A stretch of DNA of 64,000 nt. Origin: Hepsetus odoe (lineage: Eukaryota; Chordata; Actinopteri; Characiformes; Hepsetidae). This document shows positions 35,425 through 47,727 of this stretch, piece after piece. The stretch lies in the NCBI GenBank assembly GCA_017165825.1, contig CM029367.1, positions 2,563,724 through 2,627,723 of the forward strand. The letters are read 5' to 3'. The notes below the pieces were generated by a model, which had not been told where the DNA came from, searched no databases, and worked only from the letters and a program-made list of their open reading frames with translations. Position 1 is the stretch's first letter; the number at the start of each line of letters is the position of its first letter. Both the position numbers and the translations under genes were made by a program.

Positions 35425-35770
35425 TCCACAGTTTGTCTGAATTTGTGCAGATCAAACTCTTGATGCTTAGAGATGGTTTCCTTTTCCAGCCTGATGAGCA
35501 TCAACGTCTCTTTTTTGAGCTCTCCTGAGCACCAAATTTGAACAGCCCACTTTGAATAGAACAGCCCTCTCTGATTGTCCTCCCAATGTAATCAGTTCCC
35601 GCTTCACCTTAAGTGGCCAATCCTAAAGGTTCACATACTTTCTCCACTATATTATTATATCATCGGATCATTTTCCTCAATCGATAACGGCAAGATGTTT
35701 TGTGTTTTCTGCTTTCAACTGAAAGGAAGCTTTAGGTCACATTTCTGCAGAACGTTCCCTCTTCCGTACA
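35425..35770 (-). pseudogene. Tc1-like element relic, 5' end and transposase start region
   Basis: The + strand 'agagatggtttccttttcca', 'gcctgatgagcatcaacgtc' and 'cctaaaggttcacatacttt' matches the antisense of the N-terminal part and flank of the Tc1-like family seen at 27.2 kb. No coding frame survives. Confidence 0.6.
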
Positions 35771-36540
35771 GGCTGAGCAAACAGCACGCCCTGTCTCAAA
35801 CGACTAAAGGCGCCGCTTCACCATCCCAACACACAGTGTTATGTATGAACAGCAGAATGGGCTGAAGTCATTTGGCTGTAGCCTCCCTGCAGTGATGAGG
35901 TCCCAGCTGTGTTCGTACAGTGACTGGACATGGGCTAATGAAAGCTGGACTGAGCCCTAGTAGCTTCAGATGCCAAGCCTGAAGCTCCAGACTTTATTGC
36001 TTTTTTTAAGCCTTCAGCTCAGCCACACTGTGACTTGAGCGCGACTAACATACGTCATTCATGTCCAAAGCTTTAGGCAAATACTCTTTCCTACACTGAC
36101 TCACAGAGGTCAGAGCTATATTTTCTTAGTAAAACATTCATAACCCAGTGCAAACAAGACAAAGTCCCTCAAGGTCTGAGATACCCTCAGACTATAGAAG
36201 GGACAGAAATGGGATTCAACGCTGACACAAAGACAAACCGATCAAACTGCCAGATAGAACTGGTATTGCTAGAACCTCTCAAGATTCATACGTGTGTTTT
36301 TAAGCCAAAAGACTTTACTCTGATCCGCTGACTCCAATCTCTTTTTAGACAAAGACTTTTGACCTTGATTTAAAGATAAAATGTGATCAGCAAGGCCTCC
36401 ATAGAGAGCTGTGAAACTGAGCTGTGAATTTCACAAGAGACCAAAGGTTGAGGGACCAAACTGAAAGGAATATCCAGCAAGACACTGCAGCAGAAACCCA
36501 GCAAAGATCCAATATAAAACCAACTTCAACATTGTCCAGA

Positions 36541-36640
36541 GACACAGAGAGAGAGAGAGACAGATACAGACTGATAGAGAGAGACAGAGAGAGAGAGAGA
36601 CAGATACAGACTGATAGAGAGAGACAGAGAGAGAGTCTAT
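36541..36640. repeat. (GA)n-rich microsatellite with a duplicated block
   Basis: The block 'cagatacagactgatagaga' occurs twice within GA repeats, about 48 bases apart. Arg/Glu- or Leu/Ser-rich frames over it are artefacts. Confidence 0.9.
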
Positions 36641-36672
36641 GCAGCTTCAGGTGAATAATAATCAGGCCTACT

Positions 36673-36728
36673 GACCCGTGTTGATGTGACATGGTGGCAG
36701 CATTTCTGCACAGCTTGACGATGTTCTC
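36673..36728 (-). other. weak exon candidate
   Basis: On the minus strand, 'ggcctgcag' is followed by GAGAACATCGTCAAGCTGTG, encoding ENIVKLCRNAATMSHQHG, then 'ggtcagtagg', which could act as a donor. Immediately upstream in another frame, SELISRLDAVEKDLKF also looks coding. The two are out of frame with each other unless an intron or indel separates them. I do not recognise the family. Confidence 0.2.
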
Positions 36729-36789
36729 CTGCAGGCCGTCGAAACTTCAGGTCTTTCTCAACAGCGTCCAGCCTTGATATCAGCTCAGA

Positions 36790-39700
36790 GAAATCAGCCA
36801 AAAAGTGAGCCGTAAAAATTCACACAAGCTTAAAAAAGTTCAATTCAAACAGTTTGGGATTTATTTGTATATTCGTGCAGCCGCTCTTCTTCTTCTGCAG
36901 CTTTAATGCCATGTTTTTGTTGCGGCCTCACCCATCAAATGGAAATGTGCTTAATTACTTCTACTCCCTTCCTCGGCGACAAAGTGCATTCAAAGTGTTC
37001 ATTCAGACATCCAGCCCAAGCTGCACCGTCTGTGGTTGCTCGGCGAGCACCGTTTGCCAAGGAACTGGCTTTGATAATGATTCTGAATGTGCTGAAGCCT
37101 AATTAATCCAGCTTTGTGTTTTTTTTTCTTCTTGTTTGGTCCTGCTAATGTGCGAAGGAGAACTGAACCCTACTGTCTTCCTCGCCGAGGCAAGCAGATC
37201 GTTTTCATGCATGTGAATAAACTCCCTCGCCGTAATCACACTCTAATGTTCCCTCAAGAGCCTCCACTCTTCGCTAATCTTTTTAAGCCAGTTCCATCCT
37301 CCTTCTGCCATTCTTTATTAAAGAAGGGACCCGTCGACTTGCAGGAGGTGTCCGTGGAGTTGGACTACTACTTCTCCTGCGTTCGTTTCTAGCAGTGCAT
37401 GAGGCACTATTACCCATGAAAATGGACAAAAGCCTGGTGCATAGCTACAAATACTATACTATCAGCCAAAAATTGGTCAGCATTTTAAGAAATCACTGCC
37501 ATCCAGTGTCAGAAACCATTCAAACCAGGACCTTTTGACATGTGTATCAATTGATTTTGGCTTCCATTATCCTCTAACATAAGCTACATTACACTCCAGG
37601 CTCCAGTGCAAAACTGAAAAAGGCAACATGAGGTGATTCCCGATGACTTCCTAGAAATGCTGCTGGCAGAGCTGCAGCGCTGCCTTACTGGAGGGGACGG
37701 CAGATGAAGTGCTGTCGGCTCCCGTCACTCCTATCTCTCCGCGTGGGAGGCCATTAATCACTCCTTTTGTTTGGGGCTTTCAGCCGAGCACTCCCTGTAG
37801 CACGCCGGACCGCCGCTCAAGACCTCCTTCTTTCACAGCCACAGGTAAGGAAACAGCATCCCAAATCGAGAAAGCAAACAGGGCTTCCTGTCGACAAGCT
37901 GCCTTTCCATGATCATTTGCTTAGATTTGTTTCTGCCACTTGTTCTCGCTCTCTCTGCAGCCCTGCCTCACCAGAGAAAAAAGGTACATTTTTTTTTTGC
38001 ATCGTGTGAAAGCAGTACAAGTGTTTCCTCAAAGGTAAAGCTTGGTGCTAGAGGTAAAATTCTGTGCCTTAAATATGCTTGACTCTGGGCAGATGTGCAC
38101 CTTTTGAGGAAATAATGTTTTGATGGCGATTGAAGTCCACCTTAAATGATACAACTGAATCACTAGTTCACCCCTAATCAAAGGTACCCTGACGGGACCA
38201 TCCCAGTGATGCAAGAGGTACCATCCCGGTATCTCTTTTTACTGGGTGTTGCATGGTCTTAATAAATGAGTAAATATTTTAATAGCTAACGCACACACAC
38301 ATATACACACACACACCACACACACACACACACACCACACGCTATTCTGAGCAAAATTCTTAGACACTTAGCAAACGAGCTAAAACTTAAAAAGCTTCTA
38401 GCTGAATATACATATAAGCTTTGCATATATTTAAAACCAAAAGCATTTAACCTGGAATTCCTAAACATGCTGCTTTTTCATGAATATTATATGAAAAAAA
38501 TAAGTTTTTCTTTTTTTGCAGTTATTACTTCACAGCACGCCTTGAGAAAAAGCTGAAATTTTGGATTTTCCAGTAATAATTTTCCAGCATGAATATGATG
38601 AGGCAGTGTGAAAATGTATTTTGAGGTTGTAACTTTAAGAACACTAGCAGTGTAGCTTTAATGGAATCCTTCTTTTCCTGCTTTAGGTGTTTTCCCGGAC
38701 GGCAGGCTACACCAGTGTGTGTTAATCAATAATATCGCATTTGTTTCAGCCGCCGGCCTATGATTTGGAAATAAACATGATTCTGTTCCATATGAATTTC
38801 AAATGTTTCTGAAAGGACATTAGAATTTCCATTGCAGCTTATTGATGATCCGGTCAATCATCCTCCTACAGCCTGAAAAACCCAGCAAACATCTGAGTTA
38901 ACACGTTCAAAACCTCTCTTGAATGTCTGTGAGCACAAATATTCCCGCTATTAAAATTCAAGCAGGTGGCAAGCAGGAGCACTAATGAACTTCTCATGGT
39001 TGGAAGTTCGGATTAGTTACCTGTTTTCTCGTTTACACACACATTTTCAAAGCGTATCTGTGGACACTGTGAACCATGGACAGGACTTCAGTCCATCAAA
39101 TGGAAGATACATGGTCACCAAGCATCTCCAGGCCACCTGATGTGCATGTTCTCGGACTTTGCGAGGAAACTGAGGTTTTGTAGAGAACCCACAGACGGGG
39201 GGGGACATACAAACTCCACAATGAAAGAACCCAAACCGGTAAGCATACCCAGGACCTTCTCGCTGTGAAGCGATGGCACTAAACGCTGAAGCATCATGAA
39301 GAAATGGTTAAGTCTCTTTTAAGAATGTAAGGATGGGTGTGGAGGTCCAAGCTCAATGCTGTCTTAGGCTCCCTGTACTCACACACACCTTTATTGGATC
39401 TGACAGAAGGTTCATTCCTTCAACAACTTTCTAAAAAGGTCCTTCACACCCACATGCTTCTTTTATCTCTCCAGAACCATCCACTGGAAAGTTCTGGAGA
39501 TGTCAGTGTGGTGCTGCATATTGGTACCTTTATTTGTAGGAAGTTTCCAAAGGAATTTTAGTAACCATGAAGACATGCTTATTTGGATGCACACTGAAAA
39601 GACTGGTTGAATAGTTAAATACATAGTATGACTGTCCTGTAAAAGTCCTGTTTGACCAGAAAAACGTGAAAAAGAACCACCACTAGATAAATAATCCCTG

Positions 39701-40555
39701 GTGGAGAGAAAGATCATTTTAAGCCCATTTCACAAACAGCATCCAGGATATTGTCTGGTTACTTTCACAAGGCTTTGTTCCGACATCCAACCCTGCAAAA
39801 AAAGTCTTTTCCAGAAGTTCTCAGTTGAAAATAAGTACGGCGCTCAGGGAGAGGGGTTGTGAAGATCACAATGCTGTCAACCAGGGGATTCGCTCACTCT
39901 CAGTTGGTCTCTAGGTCTATCATTTGCTGGCATTAGGGAGCCTTGATCCATACTCTGGAGACTCTCAGAACGTCCTGGTGGGGTAGGGTGCCTGTGCAAC
40001 GAAAATCCTGGTGTAATATTTTCACTTCCATTGTAAATACATCTATTCAAATAACTTTTCATGGCAGGTTAAAAAAAACAAGCCACATGTAAAGCAAAGC
40101 AAAGGGGTAGATACGGCACTCTTGCACAACAGCAGATTTAAAAATGTGACATTTTTAACACCTAGATCAAAATCAGATTTATACTGCTTTATATAATAAC
40201 ATGGCTAAACAGGAATGGATTTTAAAAAGTTCACTAAACATTTGAATGTAACTATTGGGTAACAAGACAGAGCAAGTCAGATTTTGACGAATGCACTCAT
40301 TGCATTATTTATTTGTCTGACTTGACTGGGAAACTTCAGTGGAGGGTAGTTGTGTCTGTGCAAAGAGATCTTACTTCTTAGAGACAGCCAGGACCATCTG
40401 ATTTCTCTTCCTCCAGGTGCTCATGTTTATTCTCACAGTCCAAAGGTGTGTGTCAAGTGCATTGGAGCTGCTAAATTCCCATAAACTTGAGGATGTTTGG
40501 GTATCTGTTGTTTCAGTGAGTTTCTTTGCTTCTTGCCTCATTAGTGAAAATGTCC
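36790..40555. other. no gene recognised
   Basis: Nearly 4 kb with only short frames. It holds a (CA)n microsatellite at about 38290-38340 and, at about 39030-39290, a minus-orientation copy of the dispersed repeat seen at 30.2 kb ('ggacttcagtccatcaaatg', 'acatacaaactccacaatga'). Confidence 0.45.
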
Positions 40556-40559
40556 ATTA

Positions 40560-41650
40560 TGGCCAGTGTATTTCTTCGTGCTGGTCCCAAGCCCGGATAA
40601 ATGGGGAGGGTTATGTCAGGAAGGGAATCTGGTATAAAACATTTCCCAAATCAATATGTGGACAATGAAACAGAAGAAAGCAGTGGTGAAGGCCAAAGAT
40701 AAGGTGTTTGGTGAATTGTATGAGAGGTTGGACAGTAAAGAGGGAGAAATGGACCTTTACCGATTGGCTAGACAGAGAGACAGATGTGGGAAAGATGTGC
40801 TACAGGTCAGGACGATTAAAAACAGAAATGGAAACGTACTCACAGGTGAACAGAGCGTGTTGAGCAGATGGAAGGAATACTTTGAGGGGCTGATGAATGA
40901 AGAAAATGAGAGAGAGAGAAGACTGGATGATGAGAGGATCCTGAACCAGGAAGTGCAGCAAATAAGCAAGATGGAAGTAAGGGCAGCGATGAAGAGGATG
41001 AAGAATGGAAAGGCTGGTGTACCGGATGACATACCAGTGGAAGCATTGAGATGTTTAGGAGAGATGGTAGTTGAGTTTCTGACCAGACTGTTTAACACAA
41101 TCTTGGAAAGTGAGAAGATGCCTGAGGAGTGGAGACGAAGTGTACTGGTACCGATCTTCAAGAATAAGGGTGATGCACAGAGCTGTAGTAACTATAGAGG
41201 GATAAAGTTGATCAGTCACACCATGAAGTTCTGGGAAAGTGTAGTGGAAGCTAGGTTAAGAAAAGAGGTGAGGATTAGTGGACAGCAGTATGGTTTTATG
41301 CAGAGAAAGAGCAGCAGCAGTTTGCTCTGAGGGTGTTGATGGAGAAGTACAGAGAAGGTCAGAAAGAGATGCATTGTGTCTTTCTGGATTTGGAGAAAGC
41401 ATATGACAGGGTGCCTAGAGAGGAGTTGTGGTTTTGTATGAGGAAGTCAGGTGTTACAGAGAAGTATGTGAGAGTAGGATATGTATGATGGCAGTGTAAC
41501 AGGGGTGAGATCTGCAGTGGGAGTGATGGATGCATTTAAGGTAGAGGTTGGATTACATCAAAAATCAGCACTGAGCCCATTCTTGTTTGCAATAGTAATG
41601 GACAGGTTGACGGACGAGGTTAGACTCCAACACTCCCACGTTTCTGGTTC
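40560..41650 (+). pseudogene. RTE-like LINE, reverse transcriptase fragment
   Basis: Begins in the typical segment 'ggtcccaagcccggataaat' and 'ggaagggaatctgg'. A first frame (40656-41330) covers the region before and into the RT domain: NGKAGVPDDIPVEALRCLGE, EEWRRSVLVPIFKNKGD, SNYRGIKLISHTMKFWESVV, QQYGFMQRKS. After a frameshift come FLDLEKAYDRVPREELW (RT motif A) and GLHQKSALSPFLFAIVMDRL (motif B). The copy ends near TDEVRL, before the catalytic [FY]ADD motif, so it is 3'-truncated and dead. RTE assignment follows the 3' ends that accompany this family in fish. Confidence 0.87.
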
Positions 41651-42250
41651 GGGTAAGTGGCTTTGATGCATAGTCAACAAATAATGAGGGCTTTGACTAA
41701 AAAAAAACAACCAGCAAACAAACAAAAAGCTGCCTCAAACAATATGTCGCATCTTTATAATCCAATAAAACTCAATCTCAGCTACAGAAATCCAGCACTT
41801 GTGTTGGTGCTTTGGGCTACTTAAAACCTAATATCTGATAATAAGATGAACAGTAAAGGGTGGCAAACCCATGCTGTAGGCTTCCACTGGAGTCAGGTGT
41901 TATTTGATGCTTGCTGAGGGAGGGATGTATCTCTATCTGAACCTTTTCCTTTCAAGTTATTCATTTTTCTGATGTTTTCCAGATGAGAGCAATATAAGGT
42001 AGGTTTCCTAACTATTCACAGCATTGTGCTGTTTAAGGGAGGGTTCTGGTGTAATCATATCACTCATCATATCTAATGTTGTGCTTTTGAAGACACAAAG
42101 ATCAAGGTTCTCCTTCTGGGATTGTTTCTCAATGTGGGAAAGTTACTGTTGTTGTTTTTGAATGGGCGTGGCTCTGTTCTCAAATGCATTGGGAATATTT
42201 GAGACGGATACCAGTTTCCTGCCTAAAGATATATACTATTAGGGCTGCAC
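41651..42250. other. no gene recognised
   Basis: AT-rich unique-looking sequence between the LINE fragment and the CCAA satellite. Confidence 0.45.
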
Positions 42251-42251
42251 C

Positions 42252-42625
42252 TGAAATAATGGCTGACCTGCCAACCAACTGGCCAAGCATCCAACCAACC
42301 ATCCGGCTGATCGACTGATCAAACAACTGTCCTGCCAACCAACTGGCCAACCATCCAACCAACCGACTGACCGAGCGACCGACCAACCAACCAACTGGCC
42401 AACCATCCAACCAACCGACTGACCGAGCGACTAACCAACCAACTGGCCAAACAAACAATCATCCAACTATCCAACCAACTGACCAATTAACCAATCAACC
42501 TACCGACAAACCAACCAATTGCCCGACCAACCAACCGACTGACTGACCAACCAGCCGATTAATTGATCAAACAACTGACTGACTGACTGAACAACCAACT
42601 GACCAACCAACCAACCACTATTGAT
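42252..42625. repeat. CCAA/CCGA-rich satellite-like tract
   Basis: Irregular tandem repeats of 'ccaaccaactggccaaccat' with 'gaccgagcgaccgacc' variants. The minus-strand frame rich in W, G, V and S is produced by the repeat. Confidence 0.92.
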
Positions 42626-42794
42626 GGTTTGATTGGGCATATCAATCAGTCCAATGTTTGATCCTATGAGGAAACTCATACATGAAAAAGAATATTCAGT
42701 GGGAGAAGTCCATCAAGATGTTATCATTTTACAATCTCCAGCCATTAAGGAATCTGTCGGGCCATTTTTGATACGTTTCTTGTTAATACTGCTT

Positions 42795-43080
42795 GGAGGC
42801 AAATCTTATAAAAAGAGACAGTTGAAGCATGAAATTAGTTCATGCCATCTACAAGCAAAAAGTCAATATGCACTCAGCTAATGAAAGTTGGGGATTGGTC
42901 TGGCATGGCTGAACAAAGCATGAGGATGAAATTCCTAAAAAGCAATTTCATTTAAGAGCAATTTAGAGGCCATAGAAAGTAGCTAGAAAGACTGCATATT
43001 TGAGCAGACTTGCCCAGAAGCATCAGGTAAGCAGTAGGAAAATTGGGACTATTTTCTTAGAAATCAGAAAGCTTTTAATA
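42795..43080 (+). repeat. diverged repeat, copy 1 of 2
   Basis: 'tgcttggaggcaaatcttat', 'gccatctacaagcaaaaagt' and 'gaggccatagaaagtagcta' recur in the same order and orientation at 47.44-47.73 kb. No coding potential seen. Confidence 0.65.
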
Positions 43081-44545
43081 ACCTCAACTGTTTAAATGCT
43101 TTTCAAGTGTGACGACTTATCCAGAACAACAATGCTTTACATAATCCTCAACGAGTTTCAAAACATTTTGCACATTTTTTTGCAATTCTGGTGCAAAATC
43201 AAAGTCATAGTCATCGTCACAATTTTAACTTGCTTTTCTTGGTTGCTGACCTTTAACTTTAATGGTGTTGATCTCTTGGGCAGTTCCTGGCAGCATATTG
43301 TATCTTTTAGCTTTGATAAAGAGGTATATTTATCTTAGACATGGTTCCTGAGCCTGAAAACTGGTGGCAAATCCAAACCTCTTCCGTTGGTCAGTGTGGC
43401 TGAAGAATGGCAGGGAAGTGGAGGTCATTAACGTTGAGATTCAAAATGAAAGACCAAGCCACCATGATGCCACCATTAAAGTAGATCTTTTTCTAAAGCC
43501 ATAAGGTTCTTGACTTAATCTTAAATTGATGTAGAATCACAATATATGAAGCTACTTAAAACTTGAAAATGGCCCTTAAAATGAAAGTTCATTAAAGAAC
43601 TGCTGACTCCAACGTGTGTGTCAATGCACAATAGATGCCCGGTGCATATGTATTAGAAAGTAATCTTAACGTGCCATATAAAATAGTGATTGCCTGGCTT
43701 GTTCTAAGCAAGTTTTTGAGCTTGTAAGAGGATGCTCAAGAGATAGTACTTCAAAGTAATTGCTAGAAATCTGTTTCCAGTGACTTTCCTTTCTGAAAAC
43801 TTCAAAAGATTCATCTGAAATATTGGTTAAATAATGTAACTTTCTTTAAAGCTTCTAGGAATTCTACTAATCATACACCTTACAAGGCACATAAAAAAGA
43901 AATCAGTTTTAGAATAAGGCGGATCAAATAATAGCCTTTCTAATACTGCAGTAGCACAGCTTTAATCTATAGCTCTGACCATGAGTGGGTAGAGGCTACT
44001 GCAGGGTGAGTCCAGATCACATGACTCTTCCTTTGTTCTCTTGACACTTTTTGGGTGTTGGAGCAGCTGATCTGTCTTGTCTATGTAAGAGGAGAGAAGG
44101 TGATTGTGCTCATGCCTGAGGCTGAGTCCACGAGGTAAGAACACACAAAGGAACCTTAGAGGAAGGCATTAAAGTTGGTGCACTTCTGTGGTGTGGAACA
44201 CTGTGGTGATTGGCTGGTGCCTTTAGGTTTGACCTGTAGTGCTCAGAGCTCTTTGGAGCTGTGGGTGGGACAAGTGATCTCAGGTGTTTTTCTGCAGGTG
44301 TCGGCCTTGTTGAGTCAGAAAACCACGCCCAAACTAACCCTGCGTTTCCTCTCTGCTTACACTTTTATCTTTGCTTTATTCTTCTGCCCTGCATTCATGA
44401 CTTTAAACAGCTTTTGCATCAGACTCTTGTCCACCAAGGTCCACCGAGGCTCACAGCCCCATGATACTGGGAAAACTGGAATTTAACAACTGAGGGAATA
44501 ATAATAATCGTTTATGTTGTTTAATTGTTGAGCCAAAATAAAGAT
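43081..44545. other. no gene recognised
   Basis: Open frames up to 103 codons (44175-44486, +), with some hydrophobic stretches but no splice or domain support. Confidence 0.4.
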
Positions 44546-44700
44546 AGATAGATAGATAGATAGATAGATCGACAGACAGAGAGACAGACAGACAGATGGG
44601 GTGGAGATGAGGGTGGAGATTGAGGTGGAGATGGGAGTGGAGGGGAGAGTGGAGATGAGGGTGGAGATTAGAGTGGAGATGGGGGTGGAGATGCAGAGAT
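44546..44700. repeat. (GATA)n followed by a GTGGAGAT-type minisatellite
   Basis: GATA units at about 44546-44568, then GACA units, then 'gtggagatgagggtggagat' repeated with variation to 44700. The His/Leu/Ser frame on the minus strand is an artefact. Confidence 0.93.
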
Positions 44701-44756
44701 GTAGAGGGTAGGACAGAACTGAAAAAACAACTCTTGCCTATGGACCTATGCTTCAA

Positions 44757-44917
44757 TTGGTCCCAGGTTCGAATCCCACTTCTGGCACTACCACCACTGG
44801 GTCCCTGAGCAAGACCCTTAACCCGGAGTGTCTCCAGGGCGGGGACTGTCCCTGTAATCAGAACATGTAAGTCGCTCTGGATAAGAGTGTCTGCTAAATG
44901 CCGTAAATGTAAATCTT
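44757..44917 (+). mobile_element. second SINE type with L2-like 3' tail
   Basis: B-box-like 'ggttcgaatcccacttctgg', then 'ctgagcaagacccttaaccc', ending 'gtcgctctggataagagtgt' plus 'ctgctaaatgccgtaaatg'. The end is the fish SINE tail shared with L2-type LINEs. The A-box head is lost. Confidence 0.75.
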
Positions 44918-44934
44918 TACTCAGTCAGTCATTT

Positions 44935-45055
44935 TCTGCCCCTTGTCCCAAGTGGGGTTGCGGGGGGATGCGGGAGTCCCTCCCAACTCACACAGGGTGA
45001 AGGACGGGGGACACACCCTGGACAGGTCGCCAGCCTATCGCAGGGCCTCTTTACT
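44935..45055 (-). repeat. dispersed fish repeat, 3' part
   Basis: 'acaccctggacaggtcgcca' and 'gcctatcgcaggg' are the reverse of the motif at 30.2 kb. Confidence 0.65.
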
Positions 45056-46150
45056 CAGTAGAAGTAAAAATGTCCAGAAATGTGGCCCATTGAAGGACAT
45101 TTTTAGCAGAATTTCAGGTTGGGTTTGCAAAGAACCTCTGTCTTTGGTTGACTTGGACAGAAAACATCTATACTGGAGTTGGTTTTCGGTATTATGTCTG
45201 GAAACCTGGAATCAAAACTGCTTTAACTGCTATGATGTTTAGCGCAATTCACCACTTCCTAACATGTAAAGCATTTGTATTCACTAAATTAGAATCACTT
45301 TTATCTGCTTTTCTATTTTCTGGAGTTGTGGTTACCAAATAATAGATGGAAAAAAACAGAATATCATGTTTCACCTCCCTCATCCGTCACCCACAGCTAT
45401 GGCTGAGCTTCTCAAGAGACACCCTGGTATCATGTTTCACTTCGTATGGCGTGTTGGAGCAAAAAACGTCTTACTTTGAACTGACTTGTTTTAAGTGATG
45501 CCTTAAAAAATGATTTAAAAAGTAAAGGGTCAGGAAATTAGTTGTAATCTGCAGTTCCACTGCTCTCTTTCTTTCTTCCTTCCTACTGATTGCCTCTTCT
45601 TTTCGTCCAAAGTCTGAGTTGTTCTTGGAGTTGCTAACAGGTGACACCTCCTGGAAACGTGGAAAGGTCATTGTGAATAGACCTGCCCGTCCCTAATCTT
45701 AACCAATATCAACAAAACCCATAACGAACCATGTCCACCTCCTGCACATGAGAGGAATATCAGCCGGAAGAAACTCAAGTTTACTATGTAAGTACACAAG
45801 TTTACATTGCATCTCACGTAAATGAGTAACCCAAGCTGTCCAAGGCTAAAGAAAAGTAATGATTCATGTCGGTCAAGTCTGAATGTTTAGCGCTCTTCAC
45901 TGAAGCTCTACGGATAAGAAATAAATCCTAAATCGCACCGTGAATCCAAGTGTTTAGCTTTTAGATAACATGCGTCAAATAAACCAAACTGACCAAACTG
46001 GTGTTCACCGGAAGTAACACGAAGGCTTTCCCTCATTTCTTATTAAACAGTGAACTGCTCAGTGGGAGTCACATTTTAACATGCTTGCAGAGAAGTGTTT
46101 AGATCTGAATATTTGCTTGCGATTATGCAGAAATCTCTGGTCTGCAATAA
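45056..46150. other. no gene recognised
   Basis: Only short frames. Nothing else seen. Confidence 0.45.
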
Positions 46151-46152
46151 AT

Positions 46153-46413
46153 GAAAGTGAAAGTGACAACCCTTGTCATTGCGAGGTCACAGCACAGCAC
46201 ACAGTGAACCACAACGAAATTGGACCTCTGCATTTAACCCATGCACTCAAACACCGTGCAGCAGTGGGCAGCTATTGAAAGTGCCCGGGGAGCAGTGACA
46301 GGGACGGTACCTTGCTCAAGGGTACCTCAGGGCAACCTGCTGATGAGGGAATCGAACCCACAATCTTCTGATGCGGGGGAACTCCCTCACCACTAGGCCA
46401 CCGCTGCCCCTTA
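46153..46413 (-). mobile_element. tRNA-derived SINE, the most complete copy
   Basis: Read on the minus strand: 'ggggcagcggtggcctagtg' head with the A box (TGGCCTAGTGG), B box 'gggttcgattccctcatc', body 'gaggtacccttgagcaaggt', 'caccgtccctgtcactgctc'-like core, then 'ttaaatgcagaggtccaatt', 'ttcactgtgtgctgtgctgt', 'cgcaatgacaagggttgtca' and the (CTTTCA)n end. This is RNA polymerase III-type promoter architecture. About 24 copies or fragments in this window share it, on both strands. Confidence 0.92.
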
Positions 46414-47440
46414 ATTCAAAATCACTTTTGGATAATAAGCTACTACACATCCCGCTGATTTTACGCAAATGCAACCCAATAGCTCGATTCCGAGTCTTAG
46501 TTTAAGTTAGGGAAGGTTTAAGTCTTCTTTTAAGGACATAACAGCTGGTGAAGACTGAGATCATTATCTGGTTTGAGGACATCCCACTGGCAGAATTGAG
46601 ACACAGAGATAAATGGGCCTTTATATTATTTTGCTTTCTTTCTTACAAACCCTTGCTAAGCTAAAATAAAGATCAACCTCCTGTCCACTTTCTGTAATGG
46701 GGGGTTTGGGTGTTGTGTTGCGAGAGGAGGTCGAGCGAGGTCTCTCAGCAGCTCGGAGAGGGACGTCAGGAGAAGCAATAAATAAATCACATTAAGAAGT
46801 AGCTCAAGCTAAAGAGGCACAACGCTATCTTTTAAAACTGATGATCTGAACGGATATAATTAATTGCAGGAAACAAGCTGATAGTGCAGCGTATCGAGCT
46901 CTGTGCCATTTAATCTGAACTAAAAAGTTCCAGATTTATTTGCTAAAATAATATTTTTTGAATTTTTTCTATAAATTTGAATCCTTTTTTTGTTAATGGT
47001 GTTTATGTGGTTCCTCTTCTTCTTCTGTGAAAAACATGAACTGTTTATTGGATTTGCTCAAGCTCTGAAGCAGAGGAGGGTGTTACCCAGGTGTCACCCA
47101 GGTGTCAAGGGAACTCATTTGTAATTGGATATCAGCTGAGGGGGTGGAGCACTAACTGTCCTTTTGCGTCATTGTCCAGCACTCCTTTCAGAGCAGATAC
47201 CTGTGTGAGCGAAGGTAGGCTTTCATTCCACCTTTTCATTCCTGTGGCTTTATTAACACTTCAGCGAAAGCTACAGCAGCTCTTGGAGGCAGATCTGGGT
47301 CGAACATCAATGCCGGGTTTGCGGGTGAGGGCGTGTTTTCAGTTTTCAGAGGGAACGTTCAGCGGAGAAGATGCTCCTGGGTGGAGTTATCTTCTGAACG
47401 GCAGCCATTGATGAATGTGTAGGTCTGTGTGTGCACTGTT
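46414..47440. other. no coding gene; possible 5' region of the fucosyltransferase gene
   Basis: 'gtgtgagcgaaggtaggctt' at about 47200 could be an exon end and donor of a non-coding 5' exon for the downstream fucosyltransferase, but this is only a guess from position. Frames here show no motif. Confidence 0.25.
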
Positions 47441-47727
47441 TGGAGGCCGATCTTATGGGAAAGACGGAAGAAGCGGGGAACTGGTGCCACCTACAAGCAA
47501 AACAATTCTATATACAATCTACAAATGAAACTGTTAGATCGGCCTGGGCTGGCTGGAGAAAAGTTGAGGATTAAAGATTCAATTTAAGAACAATTAGAAG
47601 CCATAGCTTGCCGCTAGAAAGATTTCAGCTGGCTAGTCTCAGAAGCAGGACTTGCAAAGAGCCAAGCAACAGGCAGACTGAGAAACTCCAGCAGTAACAC
47701 CGAAACTATTCTCTCAGAGATGATGCC
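47441..47727 (+). repeat. diverged repeat, copy 2 of 2
   Basis: 'gtttggaggccgatcttatg', 'tgccacctacaagcaaaaca' and 'gaagccatagcttgccgcta' align with the copy at 42.80-43.08 kb. Confidence 0.65.

Noticed and set aside
36387..36692. Leu/Ser-rich frame resembling membrane segments
   Set aside because: Translation of a (GA)n microsatellite.
42180..42458. Trp/Gly/Val-rich minus frame
   Set aside because: Translation of the CCAA-type satellite.
46153..46413. A- and B-box pair suggesting a genuine tRNA gene
   Set aside because: No cloverleaf, and the sequence recurs many times with a SINE body and tail.
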